Shown here: one piece after another, positions 8,547-16,884 of the stretch | Numbering within the stretch: position 1 is the stretch's first letter | Layout of the letters: the number at the start of each line of letters is the position of its first letter | NCBI RefSeq assembly: GCF_013409045.1 | Contig: NZ_JACCBT010000001.1 | Span: 8,472,669-8,536,668, forward strand | Direction: 5' to 3' | DNA: 64,000 nucleotides | Source of the DNA: Actinomadura citrea | GTDB lineage: Bacteria > Actinomycetota > Actinomycetes > Streptosporangiales > Streptosporangiaceae | The notes under the pieces: model-generated | Database searches by the model: none | What the model saw: the letters and a program-made list of their open reading frames with translations, nothing else | What the model was told of the DNA's origin: nothing | Translations under genes and position numbers: made by a program

Positions 8547-8870
8547 TCAGTTGGCCGCCTCGTACTGCTCGATCACGTGAGCCGGGATGCGGCCGCGCTC
8601 ATTGACCTTGATGCCGTTGTTCTTGGCCCAGGCGCGGATCTCGGCGCTGCGCTCACGGCTGGACGCGCCGCGCTGCCGGCGGCGGCGGTTGACCGTGCCC
8701 GCCTTACGGGACTTCTCGACGAACGGCTGCAGCGATTCCCGCAGCTTCGTCGCGTTGGCGCCACTGAGGTCGATCTCGTAGGAGGCGCCGTCGATCGAGA
8801 ACGCTACGGTCTCGTCCGCCTCGCCACCGTCGAGGTCGTCGACGAGAAGCACTTGAACCTTCTGTGCCAT
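8547..8870 (-). CDS. lsr2: Lsr2 nucleoid-associated xenogeneic silencer
   Basis: H-NS-like DNA-bridging protein that coats AT-rich and acquired DNA. The 107-residue product has the N-terminal dimerisation strand pair (MAQKVQVLLVDDLDGGEAD) and a C-terminal DNA-binding domain. The latter ends with RAWAKNNGIKVNERGR and the minor-groove RGR hook near residue 97. The ATG at 8870 fits the family N-terminus exactly; longer in-frame starts up to 9092 only read through the promoter. AAAGG lies about nine bases upstream. A good promoter is visible (8916-8943). It neighbours clpC, as in other actinomycetes. Confidence 0.96.
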   Translation of the reverse strand: MAQKVQVLLVDDLDGGEADETVAFSIDGASYEIDLSGANATKLRESLQPFVEKSRKAGTVNRRRRQRGASSRERSAEIRAWAKNNGIKVNERGRIPAHVIEQYEAAN

Positions 8871-8915
8871 GGGGACAGACCTTTCAGCTTGAGCAAACTC
8901 CAATCGAGTGACAAA

Positions 8916-8943
8916 GATATACCTAGAACTTCGCAGATGACAA
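8916..8943 (-). promoter_or_regulatory. Predicted lsr2 promoter
   Basis: Minus-strand -35 TTGTCA (8938-8943), 16-base spacer, -10 TATATC (8916-8921), placing the start of transcription about 40 bases before the ATG. The segment is clearly richer in A+T than its surroundings. Confidence 0.65.
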
Positions 8944-9850
8944 TTCCAGCATCGACCGTGAACCGACACTCGCACGAAGTCGCCTTCCCGCTCGTGACCG
9001 GCTGTAATCGGCCTCATCGTTTCGGGTGCGCAGGACGCTCGGGCGACGCCTGGATCCGGCCCGGCGTCCATGAATTTCCAAGCCCCGGCCACGCGCCCGG
9101 GTTTTCAGGCGTGACCGGTGTCACGGCGTACCGTGCTGACCTGCACTGGCGGGCGCATTGGTCCGGGTTTGCGGGCGACGCCGTCGGCACGGCGATTAAC
9201 CTGCCGTATCGACACTAACCGCGCGCCCGCGTCGTAATACGCAGCCGACCCCGGTCCCGGATCAACGCTCGGACCGGGCGATGTGGACGAATAACGTTGG
9301 ACGGGCCGGCGCCGAAATCTGTTGCCGCGGCCGGATGCGAGAAGCCCGCGCCCTGCTCAGGATGCGGATGCGCCGCGCCGAGCGCCGTCGCCTCGAAATC
9401 GGGAGATTTGGACACAATCCCACCGCCTGTCCCCGTTCTTCGACCCGGTGCCGGAGTCGGGAGCAGGGGCCGGCCTCTGGCCGCGCCCCGGCCACCGGCA
9501 TGCCGCACGAAAGGTCCGTTCCAAGGGCGGGAGCGTGCCATCCGAAGTAAGTCCACGGCCGCCAACAAGCGGTCTCGTTCTGGTCACCGCAACACCATCG
9601 GAGGGAACTGTCAAAGCGGAGGCGACGTCCGGGACGAGACACATCCCACGGGTTTCAGGACCGTAACCGGAACGAGCGGGCATATGCCGCCGGCGCCTCG
9701 GACGTCCGGAAACAGCGCCCATCTCGACGAAAACATGTATGGCGCAGGCGAGGGGACCAGGCCGCACGCCCGGCCGCGCACGCGAGTGCGCGGTATCGGA
9801 CGGGTGTTATCGGGCCCCCGCGAGCACCTCCCGGTGCGGCGGAGAGGGCC
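8944..9850. other. ~900-bp stretch without a convincing gene
   Basis: Open frames occur on both strands but none has actinobacterial codon bias, a ribosome site and a recognisable fold together. An 8-bp-arm hairpin (CCCGGTCC at 9250-9257, GGACCGGG at 9271-9278) is the only structure noticed. The region carries no tRNA. Confidence 0.5.
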
Positions 9851-10474
9851 TCAGAAGGCCGAGGATTCGGGCCGCGGGCGTTTTACCACGAGCGTCCCCG
9901 CGAGCCTGTCATGAACAGCCTGGCGTCGAACGCCCTCGAACACGGCCCCCGCGTTCGCGACCCAGAAGATGCTCGCGAGCAGACCCAGAACGGGAATCGG
10001 ACGCAGCCCGATCGGCACCGAATAGACGGCGGCCCGCAGAACGCAGCGCAGAACGTCCGGACGCGTGGACGCGCCTACGGCCTCCGCCCCCGGCGGAGCC
10101 GCGGTCTCCTCGGGCTCAGGAGCGGCCACGGGCACGAATCCGGGCACGGACACGGGGAGGGCCGACACGTCGCCGAGCCCGGCGTTCTCGTCCGCTCCCC
10201 CAGCCCCCCGTGGCGCCGCTTCAGGCGCCTCCTGAGCCGTCGCCGCGACCACCTCGATGCCCGCGACGCGCTTGCCCAGCGTCCGGCCCCAGAGGGCGAG
10301 CTGGATCGCTTCGTACAGCAGCATGCATCCGGCCACGGCGGACGGAGCCATGACGTCCGCCGTGTGCCCGGACACCAGTTCGCGGACGACCAGAACGACG
10401 GGGACGCCGACGACGAGCGTGTCCACGACGCGCGCCAGGAGCCTCTGCCCCGGCTCGGCGAGCGGTGCCGCCAT
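9851..10474 (-). CDS. RDD-family membrane protein
   Basis: RDD proteins are small multi-pass membrane proteins, some linked to ion or osmolyte transport; substrate unknown. The 207-residue product has three or four hydrophobic segments. The RDD hallmark elements are ARVVDTLVVGVPVVLVV, the ALWGRTLGKRVAGIEVV turn, and VHDRLAGTLVVKR near the C-terminus. A ~45-residue acidic, Pro/Ala-rich insertion separates the second and third hydrophobic segments. The ATG at 10474 starts seven bases after the stop of the preceding RDD gene and has AAGGG upstream, so the pair is co-transcribed. The first, Arg-containing position is kept (ARVVD). Confidence 0.83.
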   Translation of the reverse strand: MAAPLAEPGQRLLARVVDTLVVGVPVVLVVRELVSGHTADVMAPSAVAGCMLLYEAIQLALWGRTLGKRVAGIEVVAATAQEAPEAAPRGAGGADENAGLGDVSALPVSVPGFVPVAAPEPEETAAPPGAEAVGASTRPDVLRCVLRAAVYSVPIGLRPIPVLGLLASIFWVANAGAVFEGVRRQAVHDRLAGTLVVKRPRPESSAF

Positions 10475-10481
10475 CGTGCCC

Positions 10482-11279
10482 TTAGCCCGCGTACTCGGAG
10501 TACTCGGAATCGTCATATCCGACCCGCTCGTCGATGACGAGTGTGCCGGCGAAGCGATCGTGCAGCGACTGATGCAGGGGCTGGTCCCAGATCGCCCACA
10601 GGTAGGCCATCAGCGCGCCCGCCCAGACCAGCACCATCCCGTACGCGGCGTAGTCCCACACCATCACCGCCAGGACGAGGAAGAAGAAAACGCCGAGCTG
10701 GTAACCGACGTGGGTGATCCCGGCCCGCCAGACGGCCTGCGTCGTGGTGATGGGGGTGCCCGCGGGCCGCGCCTGAACAACGCCCAGGCCCAGGACGCGC
10801 TTCCCCAGCGTCCGTCCCCACATGGACAACTGCACGGCCTCGTAGATGAACGGCAGCACGGACAGGACGCAGAAGAGGGTGAAGATGATGGGCCAGTTCC
10901 ACACACCCCCCTCGTCTTCCGTCTTGCTGCCGGGCTTGCCCAGACCGAATGCGCCGATCGTCACCGGGAGGACGAGCGCGAACCCGAAGACCGCGACGAG
11001 CGCGTTGTCGATGATTCGCGCTCCCGCCCTACGGTGGATCGGCGCCAGCACCGGCTCACCGCCGTCGTCGTAGGAGCCGTAGTCGTCGTAGGCGGGCTGC
11101 TGGTTCCACTGCTCCTGTTGCGGCTGCCATTGCTGCTGGGACTGCTGCTCCCACTGCTGCTGGGACGACCGCTGCTGTGGTTGCTGCCACTGAGAACCTT
11201 GGTACGGAGGCGGCGGGCCGTAGGAACCCTGCCCCTGCCGGGGCTGGTAAGGCCGCCCGCCGTGGGGGGAATCGCTCAT
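10482..11279 (-). CDS. RDD-family membrane protein with a Gln-rich cytoplasmic tail
   Basis: 265 residues. The first ~70 are low-complexity and disordered (repeats of Q, W and P such as SQQQW and QPQQEQW), followed by an RDD domain. The domain shows RRAGARIIDNALVAVFGF, a second hydrophobic hairpin, LSMWGRTLGKRVLGLGVVQ, two further membrane segments and LHDRFAGTLVIDER. It ends with an acidic tyrosine-rich tail. Its ATG at 11279 begins one base after the stop of the GNAT gene and it is followed seven bases later by a second RDD gene, so the three form one leftward operon. The role is not known. Confidence 0.85.
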   Translation of the reverse strand: MSDSPHGGRPYQPRQGQGSYGPPPPYQGSQWQQPQQRSSQQQWEQQSQQQWQPQQEQWNQQPAYDDYGSYDDGGEPVLAPIHRRAGARIIDNALVAVFGFALVLPVTIGAFGLGKPGSKTEDEGGVWNWPIIFTLFCVLSVLPFIYEAVQLSMWGRTLGKRVLGLGVVQARPAGTPITTTQAVWRAGITHVGYQLGVFFFLVLAVMVWDYAAYGMVLVWAGALMAYLWAIWDQPLHQSLHDRFAGTLVIDERVGYDDSEYSEYAG

Positions 11280-11280
11280 C

Positions 11281-11802
11281 TCAGTCCTCCAGGCGAAGCA
11301 ACATCCGGGTGTTGCCCAACGTATTCGGCTTGACCCGGTCGAGGTTCAAGAACTCTGCCACGCCTTCGTCGTAGGAGCGGAGAAGTTCTTCGTACACCTC
11401 TGGCGCCACCGGAGTCCCCAGGATCTGCTGGAAGCCGTGGCGGGCGAAGAACTCCACCTCGAAGGTAAGGCAGAACACCCTTCGCACGCCGAGTTCACGC
11501 GCGTTCTCCAGGAGGCGGGTCACGATCCGGTGCCCGATTCCCCGTCCCCCGCATCCTTTGTCCACGGCGACCGAACGGACTTCCGCGAGGTCCTCCCACA
11601 TGACGTGGAGGGCGCCGCAGCCGACGAGCGGCCCCGGCGTCCCGTGCTGGACGTCCTCGGCGACCCAGAACTCCTGGACGTCCTCGTACAGCTTGACCGT
11701 CGTCTTCTTCAGCAGGCGACGCCCCGACCCGGCGTACAGGTCGACGAGCCTGCGGATCTCCTGGACGTCGGCGGTACGTGCACGCCGGATCACGACTTCC
11801 AC
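11281..11802 (-). CDS. GNAT N-acetyltransferase, amino-acid N-acetyltransferase (ArgA-like) type
   Basis: 173-residue GNAT enzyme resembling the stand-alone actinobacterial N-acetylglutamate synthase, which starts arginine synthesis. Visible features are the N-terminal IRRARTADVQEIRRLVD, the beta-4 strand LAEVRSVAVD, the acetyl-CoA loop GCGGRGIGHRIV and the C-terminal FEVEFFARHGFQ helix that typifies this subgroup. The GTG at 11802 is preferred; a second GTG lies nine bases in. No Shine-Dalgarno is seen. A GATAAT -10 (minus strand, complement at 11813-11818) lies 10 bases upstream, so the 5' leader would be very short. First gene of an operon with two RDD genes. Confidence 0.82.
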   Translation of the reverse strand: MEVVIRRARTADVQEIRRLVDLYAGSGRRLLKKTTVKLYEDVQEFWVAEDVQHGTPGPLVGCGALHVMWEDLAEVRSVAVDKGCGGRGIGHRIVTRLLENARELGVRRVFCLTFEVEFFARHGFQQILGTPVAPEVYEELLRSYDEGVAEFLNLDRVKPNTLGNTRMLLRLED

Positions 11803-12014
11803 AAGCAGGCGAGATTATCGAACGCCGCGTGCTCGCCGGGCGACGCCCTCCGTCCAACCGTGCCGAGCACCGCGCGCAAGTGACTAGATAAAAGAGACTA
11901 GGCACTGCCGAGGGGGGGTCGAAAAGTGAGGCAGAACACAGCGCACGGAACGCGACCCATCCGGCGATTCCCTCGTTCACCGCGCAGCGCGACCTGCGAA
12001 TTCGCATGTTCTGG

Positions 12015-12043
12015 TTGGCATCCAATGCGGGGTCCGTTAGTGT
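12015..12043 (+). promoter_or_regulatory. Predicted promoter of the riboswitch-controlled NlpC/P60 transcript
   Basis: -35 TTGGCA (12015-12020), 17-base spacer, -10 TAGTGT (12038-12043). Transcription would begin near 12050, exactly where the structured leader starts. The upstream part of the gap (11803-12014) is A+T-richer and shows no gene. Confidence 0.7.
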
Positions 12044-12051
12044 CCATCGCT

Positions 12052-12268
12052 GACGTCGGCCCACCGTAGGACGGAGGCCGCACCGCCGAGTCCCACGGGT
12101 CGCAACCAGCTGCCCGGGGAGCCGGGGACCCACTTTCGGAGCGTTTCGGGGAATCGCCCTGAGCGACCACCGTGAGGGGTGAATCCGCAGTCGCGGGCGA
12201 TCGGTTCGCCCACGGACGCGGACGGGCCGCTCCGGCCCCAACCCGTCAGCTAACCCGGTAGGCGGCTG
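12052..12268 (+). promoter_or_regulatory. c-di-AMP (ydaO/yuaA-type) riboswitch
   Basis: The leader carries the conserved islands of the ydaO aptamer in the right order: GGGGACCCACTTTCGG (about 12124-12139), GGGGTGAATCC (12176-12186), and CCGTCAGCTAACCCGGTAGG (12243-12262) close to the 3' end. The element ends a few bases before the ribosome site GGAGAGGAG of the downstream hydrolase gene. This class binds c-di-AMP and usually turns expression off. In actinobacteria it is known upstream of NlpC/P60 and resuscitation-promoting-factor genes. The boundaries given are approximate and were set by eye. Confidence 0.88.
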
Positions 12269-12283
12269 AGGAGAGGAGTATTC

Positions 12284-13279
12284 GTGAAGCGATCGCGGCA
12301 TGCTTCCCTTTCACACTTCCGTGGGCGCGCGGCCATCATGGTCGGCGCGCTCGCCGTCGTTTCGGCCGCTCCGCACGCGATCGCCCCGCATGCGATCGCC
12401 GTCGCGCACGCCGACCCCGAGCCCTCCGCCAAGGAGCTGAGGACGAAGGCGCTCAAGCTCGCCGACCAGCTGGAACAGCTCACCGAGCAGTACAACGGGC
12501 TGAAGGTCAGGCTCGCGCAGTCGCAGCGCGCCGCCAAGGTCGCCACGGAGAACGCCAAGCGCCAGGAGAAGACGCTGGAGGCGCTCCGCCAGAAGGTCGG
12601 ATCTCTCGCGGCGACGAGCTACATGCAGGGCGGCTCCGACCCCGCGGTCTCGTTCGTCGCCTCCCAGGACCCGCAGTCCATCCTCGACCAGGCCGCGACC
12701 CTCCACTACTTCGCCAAGCAGGACAGCACCCAGGTGCTCGGGCTGATGCAGGCCATGCAGTCCGCTCAGCGTGCCCGCAAGTCTGCCGAGGCCCGCGCCA
12801 AGCAGGTGAAGGCCCTGAAGACGCAGCTCGACTCGCAGCGCACGAAGATCACCGACGCCTACGAGAAGATCCGCGGCAAGCTCGTCGACAAGGACCCCAC
12901 CCAGCTCGCCAAGCTCCCCGTCATCGGCACCGGCAAGGCCGCGCAGGCGCTCCGGTACGCGATGGGCAAGATCGGCCGCCCGTACGTGTGGGGCGCCGCC
13001 GGCCCGACCACCTTCGACTGCTCCGGCCTCACGATGTGGGCCTACAAGCAGGTCGGCATCAACCTGCCGCACTACACCGGCAGCCAGTGGAACGCCGGGA
13101 CGCACGTGTCGCGCGGCGATCTTCAGCCGGGCGACCTCGTCTTCTTCTACTCCGACCTGCACCACATGGGGATCTACGTCGGCGGCGACAAGATGCTGCA
13201 CGCCCCGCACACCGGGGACGTCGTGAAGATCGCCTCCATGAACGGACGCCCCTTCGCGGGCGGCGTCCGGGTCGCCTAG
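12284..13279 (+). CDS. Secreted NlpC/P60 peptidoglycan endopeptidase (RipA-like)
   Basis: Cleaves peptide stems in the cell wall. The 331-residue precursor has a signal peptide (basic MKRSRHASLSHFRGR, hydrophobic core, cleavage near AVAHA-DP), a long coiled coil (about residues 45-200), and a C-terminal NlpC/P60 domain. The catalytic Cys is in FDCSGLTMW, the His in HHMGIYVGG, and a third polar residue lies in MLHAPHTG. The GTG start at 12284 has GGAGAGGAG six bases upstream. Expression is expected to respond to c-di-AMP through the leader riboswitch, which ties it to disA at the left edge. Monocistronic; the downstream sequence is repeat-rich. Confidence 0.95.
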   Translation: MKRSRHASLSHFRGRAAIMVGALAVVSAAPHAIAPHAIAVAHADPEPSAKELRTKALKLADQLEQLTEQYNGLKVRLAQSQRAAKVATENAKRQEKTLEALRQKVGSLAATSYMQGGSDPAVSFVASQDPQSILDQAATLHYFAKQDSTQVLGLMQAMQSAQRARKSAEARAKQVKALKTQLDSQRTKITDAYEKIRGKLVDKDPTQLAKLPVIGTGKAAQALRYAMGKIGRPYVWGAAGPTTFDCSGLTMWAYKQVGINLPHYTGSQWNAGTHVSRGDLQPGDLVFFYSDLHHMGIYVGGDKMLHAPHTGDVVKIASMNGRPFAGGVRVA

Positions 13280-13860
13280 CTGTGTTCCAAAGTCCCGGCC
13301 CACTTCGCTCGCCTGGCGGCTCGCTACGTGACCGGGCCTGGGCGAACGCGGCATCGCTTCGCGATCAGCCCGGTTTCGCTCGCCTCCGGCTTCGCTGCAC
13401 CGGGCAGGTCACGCGTTCGCGCGCGTGCCCGAGGCGACTTCGAGAAAGGCCCTAGAACCCCGCCACCGCACCCGTCGACTCTGTGAAGCCGATCGACCAT
13501 CGTGGGGCCGACCGCGCCGCCCTGGTCGGCCGAGGTGCGTCGATCAGGCCCGTCGCGAGGTCGGTCAGTGCTGTCGGAGCCGACCCGTCACGCCGACCGG
13601 GTTCGCGGTGCCGTTCACCATGCTGAACTGATCGGGCCGGGGCGCGCCGGCCAGAGCCGTCGCGGGGCCGGGCTCGCCGGAGATCGAGGCGGGCAGGGTG
13701 GGCCTGTCAGGCCCGAACGCCGTCCGCGGCGACGCCTTCTGCAGGGACCTACCTGCCAGGGCGCGGGCGCCGCCGCTGCGGGGTCGGACGGAATTCGGAT
13801 GAGCCGCCGTTTCTCCGGATGACGCTCGCCGTCCCCTGGCGAGCGTCGGGGGGTGCATCG
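13280..13860. other. Gene-free stretch with degenerate inverted repeats
   Basis: The first ~170 bases are dominated by words such as TTCGCTCGCC and GGCTTCGCTGC enclosed by CCCGG/CCGGG arms (for example around 13298-13410), resembling palindromic intergenic repeats of actinomycetes. The remainder has open frames but no ribosome sites or recognisable product. Confidence 0.5.
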
Positions 13861-14091
13861 CTAGATGAGCTGCCTCCGGGCCGCCCACACCACGGCCTCG
13901 ATAGGGGTGTTGACCTCCAGCCGGTCGCAGATCGTCCGCAGCCGGCGCCGCAAGGTCCGAGCGCTCAGTTCCAGCTTGCGTGCCGCCACATCGGCGGTGA
14001 CACCGCTGGCGATCTGGGCGAGCAACCGGATCTCTTCCTCGCTCAGCCCGAAATCGTCGGTGCCACGACGTGCGAGTGTGGCTGTTTCCAC
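13861..14091 (-). CDS. Small LuxR-type helix-turn-helix protein
   Basis: A 76-residue stand-alone HTH. It has the LuxR/NarL shape: LSEEEIRLLAQIASGVTADVAARKLELSARTLRRRLRTICDRL, followed by NTPIEAVVWAARRQLI. There is no receiver or sensor domain. It may act alone as a DNA-binding protein or be the remnant of a longer regulator. The GTG at 14091 is chosen because GGAGG stands five bases upstream; an ATG at 14151 would add 20 low-complexity residues. It is divergent from the LacI gene, with a 488-bp gap. Its recognition helix is Arg-rich (RTLRRRLR), unusual for the family. Confidence 0.75.
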   Translation of the reverse strand: METATLARRGTDDFGLSEEEIRLLAQIASGVTADVAARKLELSARTLRRRLRTICDRLEVNTPIEAVVWAARRQLI

Positions 14092-14579
14092 TCCGTCCTC
14101 CCTCGTCCGTGGTGATGACCGCGGGGATGCAGCCGTCCGCTGCACAGGCACGGGTTGGACCTCGATCTGTACGCGCGTTGGGTTGCCGGGTCCGGACCCT
14201 TCCGGACTTAGATCATCGGATTCCTTTTCTGTCTCACGCGCTTGGCCGGAGGTGGCCGCATGGCCGATTGCGGGGGTGTACGGGGGAACTCCGGGTGACG
14301 ATTCACTCGTTGGCCTGCCGAGGGAGACGGGATGTGATCGCCAGCCATCCGCCCGCCCCTCCTCGCCGAAACCACCGGTCCTCGCAGTGAACGAAGATCG
14401 TGAATCGTTTCAAGCTACGCTTCGGCTCGGAACGCTAGGCGGCCGGATCCGGCCCGTCAAGCGCCGGTCAAGAGCGCTGCGTGCCCGTTCGCTCACCATG
14501 TGTGACCGTGCATTCGGTGCCCCGCCATGCCAAACTCCACTACCTGGGAAAACGCCCATGGAGCGGGACGAGGAGCGAG
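14092..14579. other. Divergent regulatory region before the LacI gene
   Basis: No gene seen. TGAATCGTTTCA at 14401-14412 is a near-palindrome with a central CG, the form bound by many LacI-family repressors. It lies 168 bp before the LacI start and is a candidate autoregulatory operator. Confidence 0.4.
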
Positions 14580-15602
14580 TTGCCACAGACCAGTATTCGT
14601 GAGGTCGCGAGGCGTGCTGGAGTCTCAGTTGGGACCGTTTCGAATGTCCTAAACCGGCCAGACCTCGTGGCCGAAGCTACCCGTGACCGCGTCCGCGCGG
14701 CGATCGAGGAGCTCGGATTCGTCCGCAACGAGTCCGCGCGCCGGCTCCGCACGGGCCCCGAACGGACCGCGGGCGAGTTCGGCGACCAGCCGCGCCGGGC
14801 GTTCGGCGTCCTCGTCGAGGACCTCGCCAACCCGTACGCGACCGATGTCGCTCGGGGCGCCGAGGCCGCGCTCAACGCGGCGGGCCACGACGTCCTCTGG
14901 CTGTCCAGCGACCACTCCGCCGACAAGGAGATCCGCCTGCTGGAACTGCTCGCCGACCAGCACGCCGCCGGGGTCCTGGTCATCCCGGTCGGGATCGGCC
15001 CCCGCGACATCTCCCGGCTGCGCGCCGCGGGCATGAGCGTGGTGCTGATCGACCGGGACGCCTCCGACGTGTGCTCCGCCCGGGTCGACCATGTGGCGGG
15101 CGGCGAGGCCGCCGCCGCGTACCTGCTCGGCATCGGACGGAACCGCATCGCGTTCGTGACCGGGACCCCCGAGCCGCAGCCGTGCGTGGAACGCCGCGAC
15201 GGGGCCGCCCGCACGATCGTCGAGGCGGGCCTCGGCAAGCCCCCGGTCCTGGTCAAGGACGCCCTGAGCCCCACGGAGGGACGGGCCGCGGCACACCAGA
15301 TCATGGCCATGTCACCGGTTCCCGACGGCGTGTTCTGCGCCAACGACCTGCTCGCGATCGGCCTGATCAACGAGCTGACCCGGCTCGGCGTCCGCGTCCC
15401 CGAGGACATCGCCGTGATCGGCTACGACGACATCGAGCTCGCGGCGAGCGCCGCCGTGCCGCTCACCACCGTCCGCCAGCCGCGCCGCGCGCTCGGCTGG
15501 GAGGCCGCCGAGCTGGCGATGGCCGAGATCGGCGAGGGCAAGTCCCACCAGCACCGCCAGGTCGTCCAGCGGCCCGACCTGGTGATTCGGGAAAGCGCCT
15601 AG
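14580..15602 (+). CDS. LacI-family transcriptional regulator
   Basis: 340 residues, the normal family length. The N-terminal HTH is TSIREVARRAGVSVGTVSNVLNRPDLV and the hinge helix is NESARRLRTG. A periplasmic-binding-protein-like effector domain follows, with GVLVEDLANPYATDVARGAE, the VLIDRDASD strand and the dimer-interface segment DIAVIGYDDIELA. The likely ligand is a sugar or nucleoside, unknown here. The TTG at 14580 is chosen because GAGGAG lies four bases upstream and the HTH begins directly after. No sugar transport or catabolic gene is adjacent; the next gene, 55 bp on, is a P450 that may be its target. Confidence 0.9.
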   Translation: MPQTSIREVARRAGVSVGTVSNVLNRPDLVAEATRDRVRAAIEELGFVRNESARRLRTGPERTAGEFGDQPRRAFGVLVEDLANPYATDVARGAEAALNAAGHDVLWLSSDHSADKEIRLLELLADQHAAGVLVIPVGIGPRDISRLRAAGMSVVLIDRDASDVCSARVDHVAGGEAAAAYLLGIGRNRIAFVTGTPEPQPCVERRDGAARTIVEAGLGKPPVLVKDALSPTEGRAAAHQIMAMSPVPDGVFCANDLLAIGLINELTRLGVRVPEDIAVIGYDDIELAASAAVPLTTVRQPRRALGWEAAELAMAEIGEGKSHQHRQVVQRPDLVIRESA

Positions 15603-15657
15603 CGTCCCGCGGCCGGCGCTGTTGACATCTCGTCTCGGATTCGGGTCCGCTGAAGGC

Positions 15658-16884
15658 ATGGAGGACACGACGGGCCGGACGGTGCAGGCCGGGGCGGCCG
15701 CGGTACTCGGCTTCGATCCGGGCGACCCGGCGTTCCGCGCCGACCCGTACGCCCACTACCGGACGCTCGGAGCCGGCGGGCAGAGCCTGCATCGGACGGA
15801 CGTCGGCCTGCGCGTCACCGCGTCCTACGAGCTGTGCGAGCGGGTCCTGCGCGACCCGCGGTTCGGGCACCGTCCGTCGGGCGGCGGCGTGTGGCGCGAG
15901 GTGCAGGCGCGGCACCGGTCGTTCCTGACCATGGACCCGCCCGACCACACGCGGCTGCGCCGGCTCGTCAGCAAGGCGTTCACACCCCGCCTCGTGGAGC
16001 GGCTGCGGCCCCGGGTCGAGGAGGTCGTCGACGCGCTGCTGGAGCCCGTCTCCGGCGAGGTCGACCTGATCGCGACGCTGGCCTACCCGCTGCCCGTCAT
16101 CGTGATCAGCGAGATGCTCGGTGTCCCCGCCGAGGACCGCGACCTGTTCAAGGGCTGGTCGGACAGCCTCGCGCGCGGGCTGGACCCCGACTTCCTGCTG
16201 CCGGAGGCCGAGATCGCCCAGCGGGACGCGGCGCGCGAGGAGTTCGGGGAGTACTTCCGGGAGCTGGCCGCCGAGCGCCGGGCCGAGCCGCGCGAGGACC
16301 TGCTGAGCGCCCTTGTGGGCGTCTCCGACGGCGGAGACGCCCTGTCGGAGCAGGAACTGCTGGCGACGTGCATCCTGCTGCTCGTGGCGGGCCACGAGAC
16401 GACCGTGAACCTCATCGGGAACGGCGCGCTGGCGCTGCTCCGCGATCCCGCGCAGTCGCGGCTGTTCCGGGAGCGGCCGGAGAACGCCCAGGCGGCGGTG
16501 GAGGAGCTGCTGCGCTTCGACCCGCCGGTGCAGCTGACCCTGCGGTCGGCGCTGGAGGACGTCGACCTGGACGGCACGCTCATCGAGCGCGGGAAGCTCG
16601 TCCTCCTGCTGACGGGCGCCGCCAACCGCGACCCGGCGGTCTTCGACGAGCCCGACCGGCTGGACCTGCTCCGCTACGCCGAGGGACGCGACACGCCGAA
16701 GCACCTGGCGTTCGGGCACGGCGTCCACTTCTGCCTCGGCGCGCCGCTGGCCCGGCTTGAGGGCCGCGTCGCGCTCGGCAAACTGTTCGAGCGCGACGTG
16801 ACCCTCGCGGCCGACGACGTCGTCTACCGCGACAACCTCGTGCTGCGCGGGCTGCGCGAGCTTCCGGTCGTCATTCGGGCTTGA
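15658..16884 (+). CDS. Cytochrome P450 (CYP107-like)
   Basis: Heme monooxygenase of 408 residues. It shows the C-helix HTRLRRLVSKAFTPR, the I-helix oxygen-binding LLLVAGHETTV, the K-helix EELLR (ExxR), and the heme loop FGHGVHFCLGAPLARLE with the Cys ligand. No redox partner (ferredoxin or reductase) or secondary-metabolite core gene is next to it, so the substrate cannot be inferred. The ATG at 15658 suits the family N-terminus; an upstream TTG at 15622 is weaker. It follows the LacI regulator in the same direction. The stop overlaps the tail of convergent lysS by 14 bases. Confidence 0.93.
   Translation: MEDTTGRTVQAGAAAVLGFDPGDPAFRADPYAHYRTLGAGGQSLHRTDVGLRVTASYELCERVLRDPRFGHRPSGGGVWREVQARHRSFLTMDPPDHTRLRRLVSKAFTPRLVERLRPRVEEVVDALLEPVSGEVDLIATLAYPLPVIVISEMLGVPAEDRDLFKGWSDSLARGLDPDFLLPEAEIAQRDAAREEFGEYFRELAAERRAEPREDLLSALVGVSDGGDALSEQELLATCILLLVAGHETTVNLIGNGALALLRDPAQSRLFRERPENAQAAVEELLRFDPPVQLTLRSALEDVDLDGTLIERGKLVLLLTGAANRDPAVFDEPDRLDLLRYAEGRDTPKHLAFGHGVHFCLGAPLARLEGRVALGKLFERDVTLAADDVVYRDNLVLRGLRELPVVIRA

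Noticed and set aside
8871..9092. N-terminal extension of Lsr2
   Set aside because: The extension reads through the predicted lsr2 promoter and is not in the family.
9250..9278. Hairpin as a gene terminator
   Set aside because: No gene on either strand ends next to it; retained only as a note.
13565..13888. 107-residue minus-strand frame
   Set aside because: No fold or ribosome site, and it overlaps the better supported LuxR-type HTH gene.
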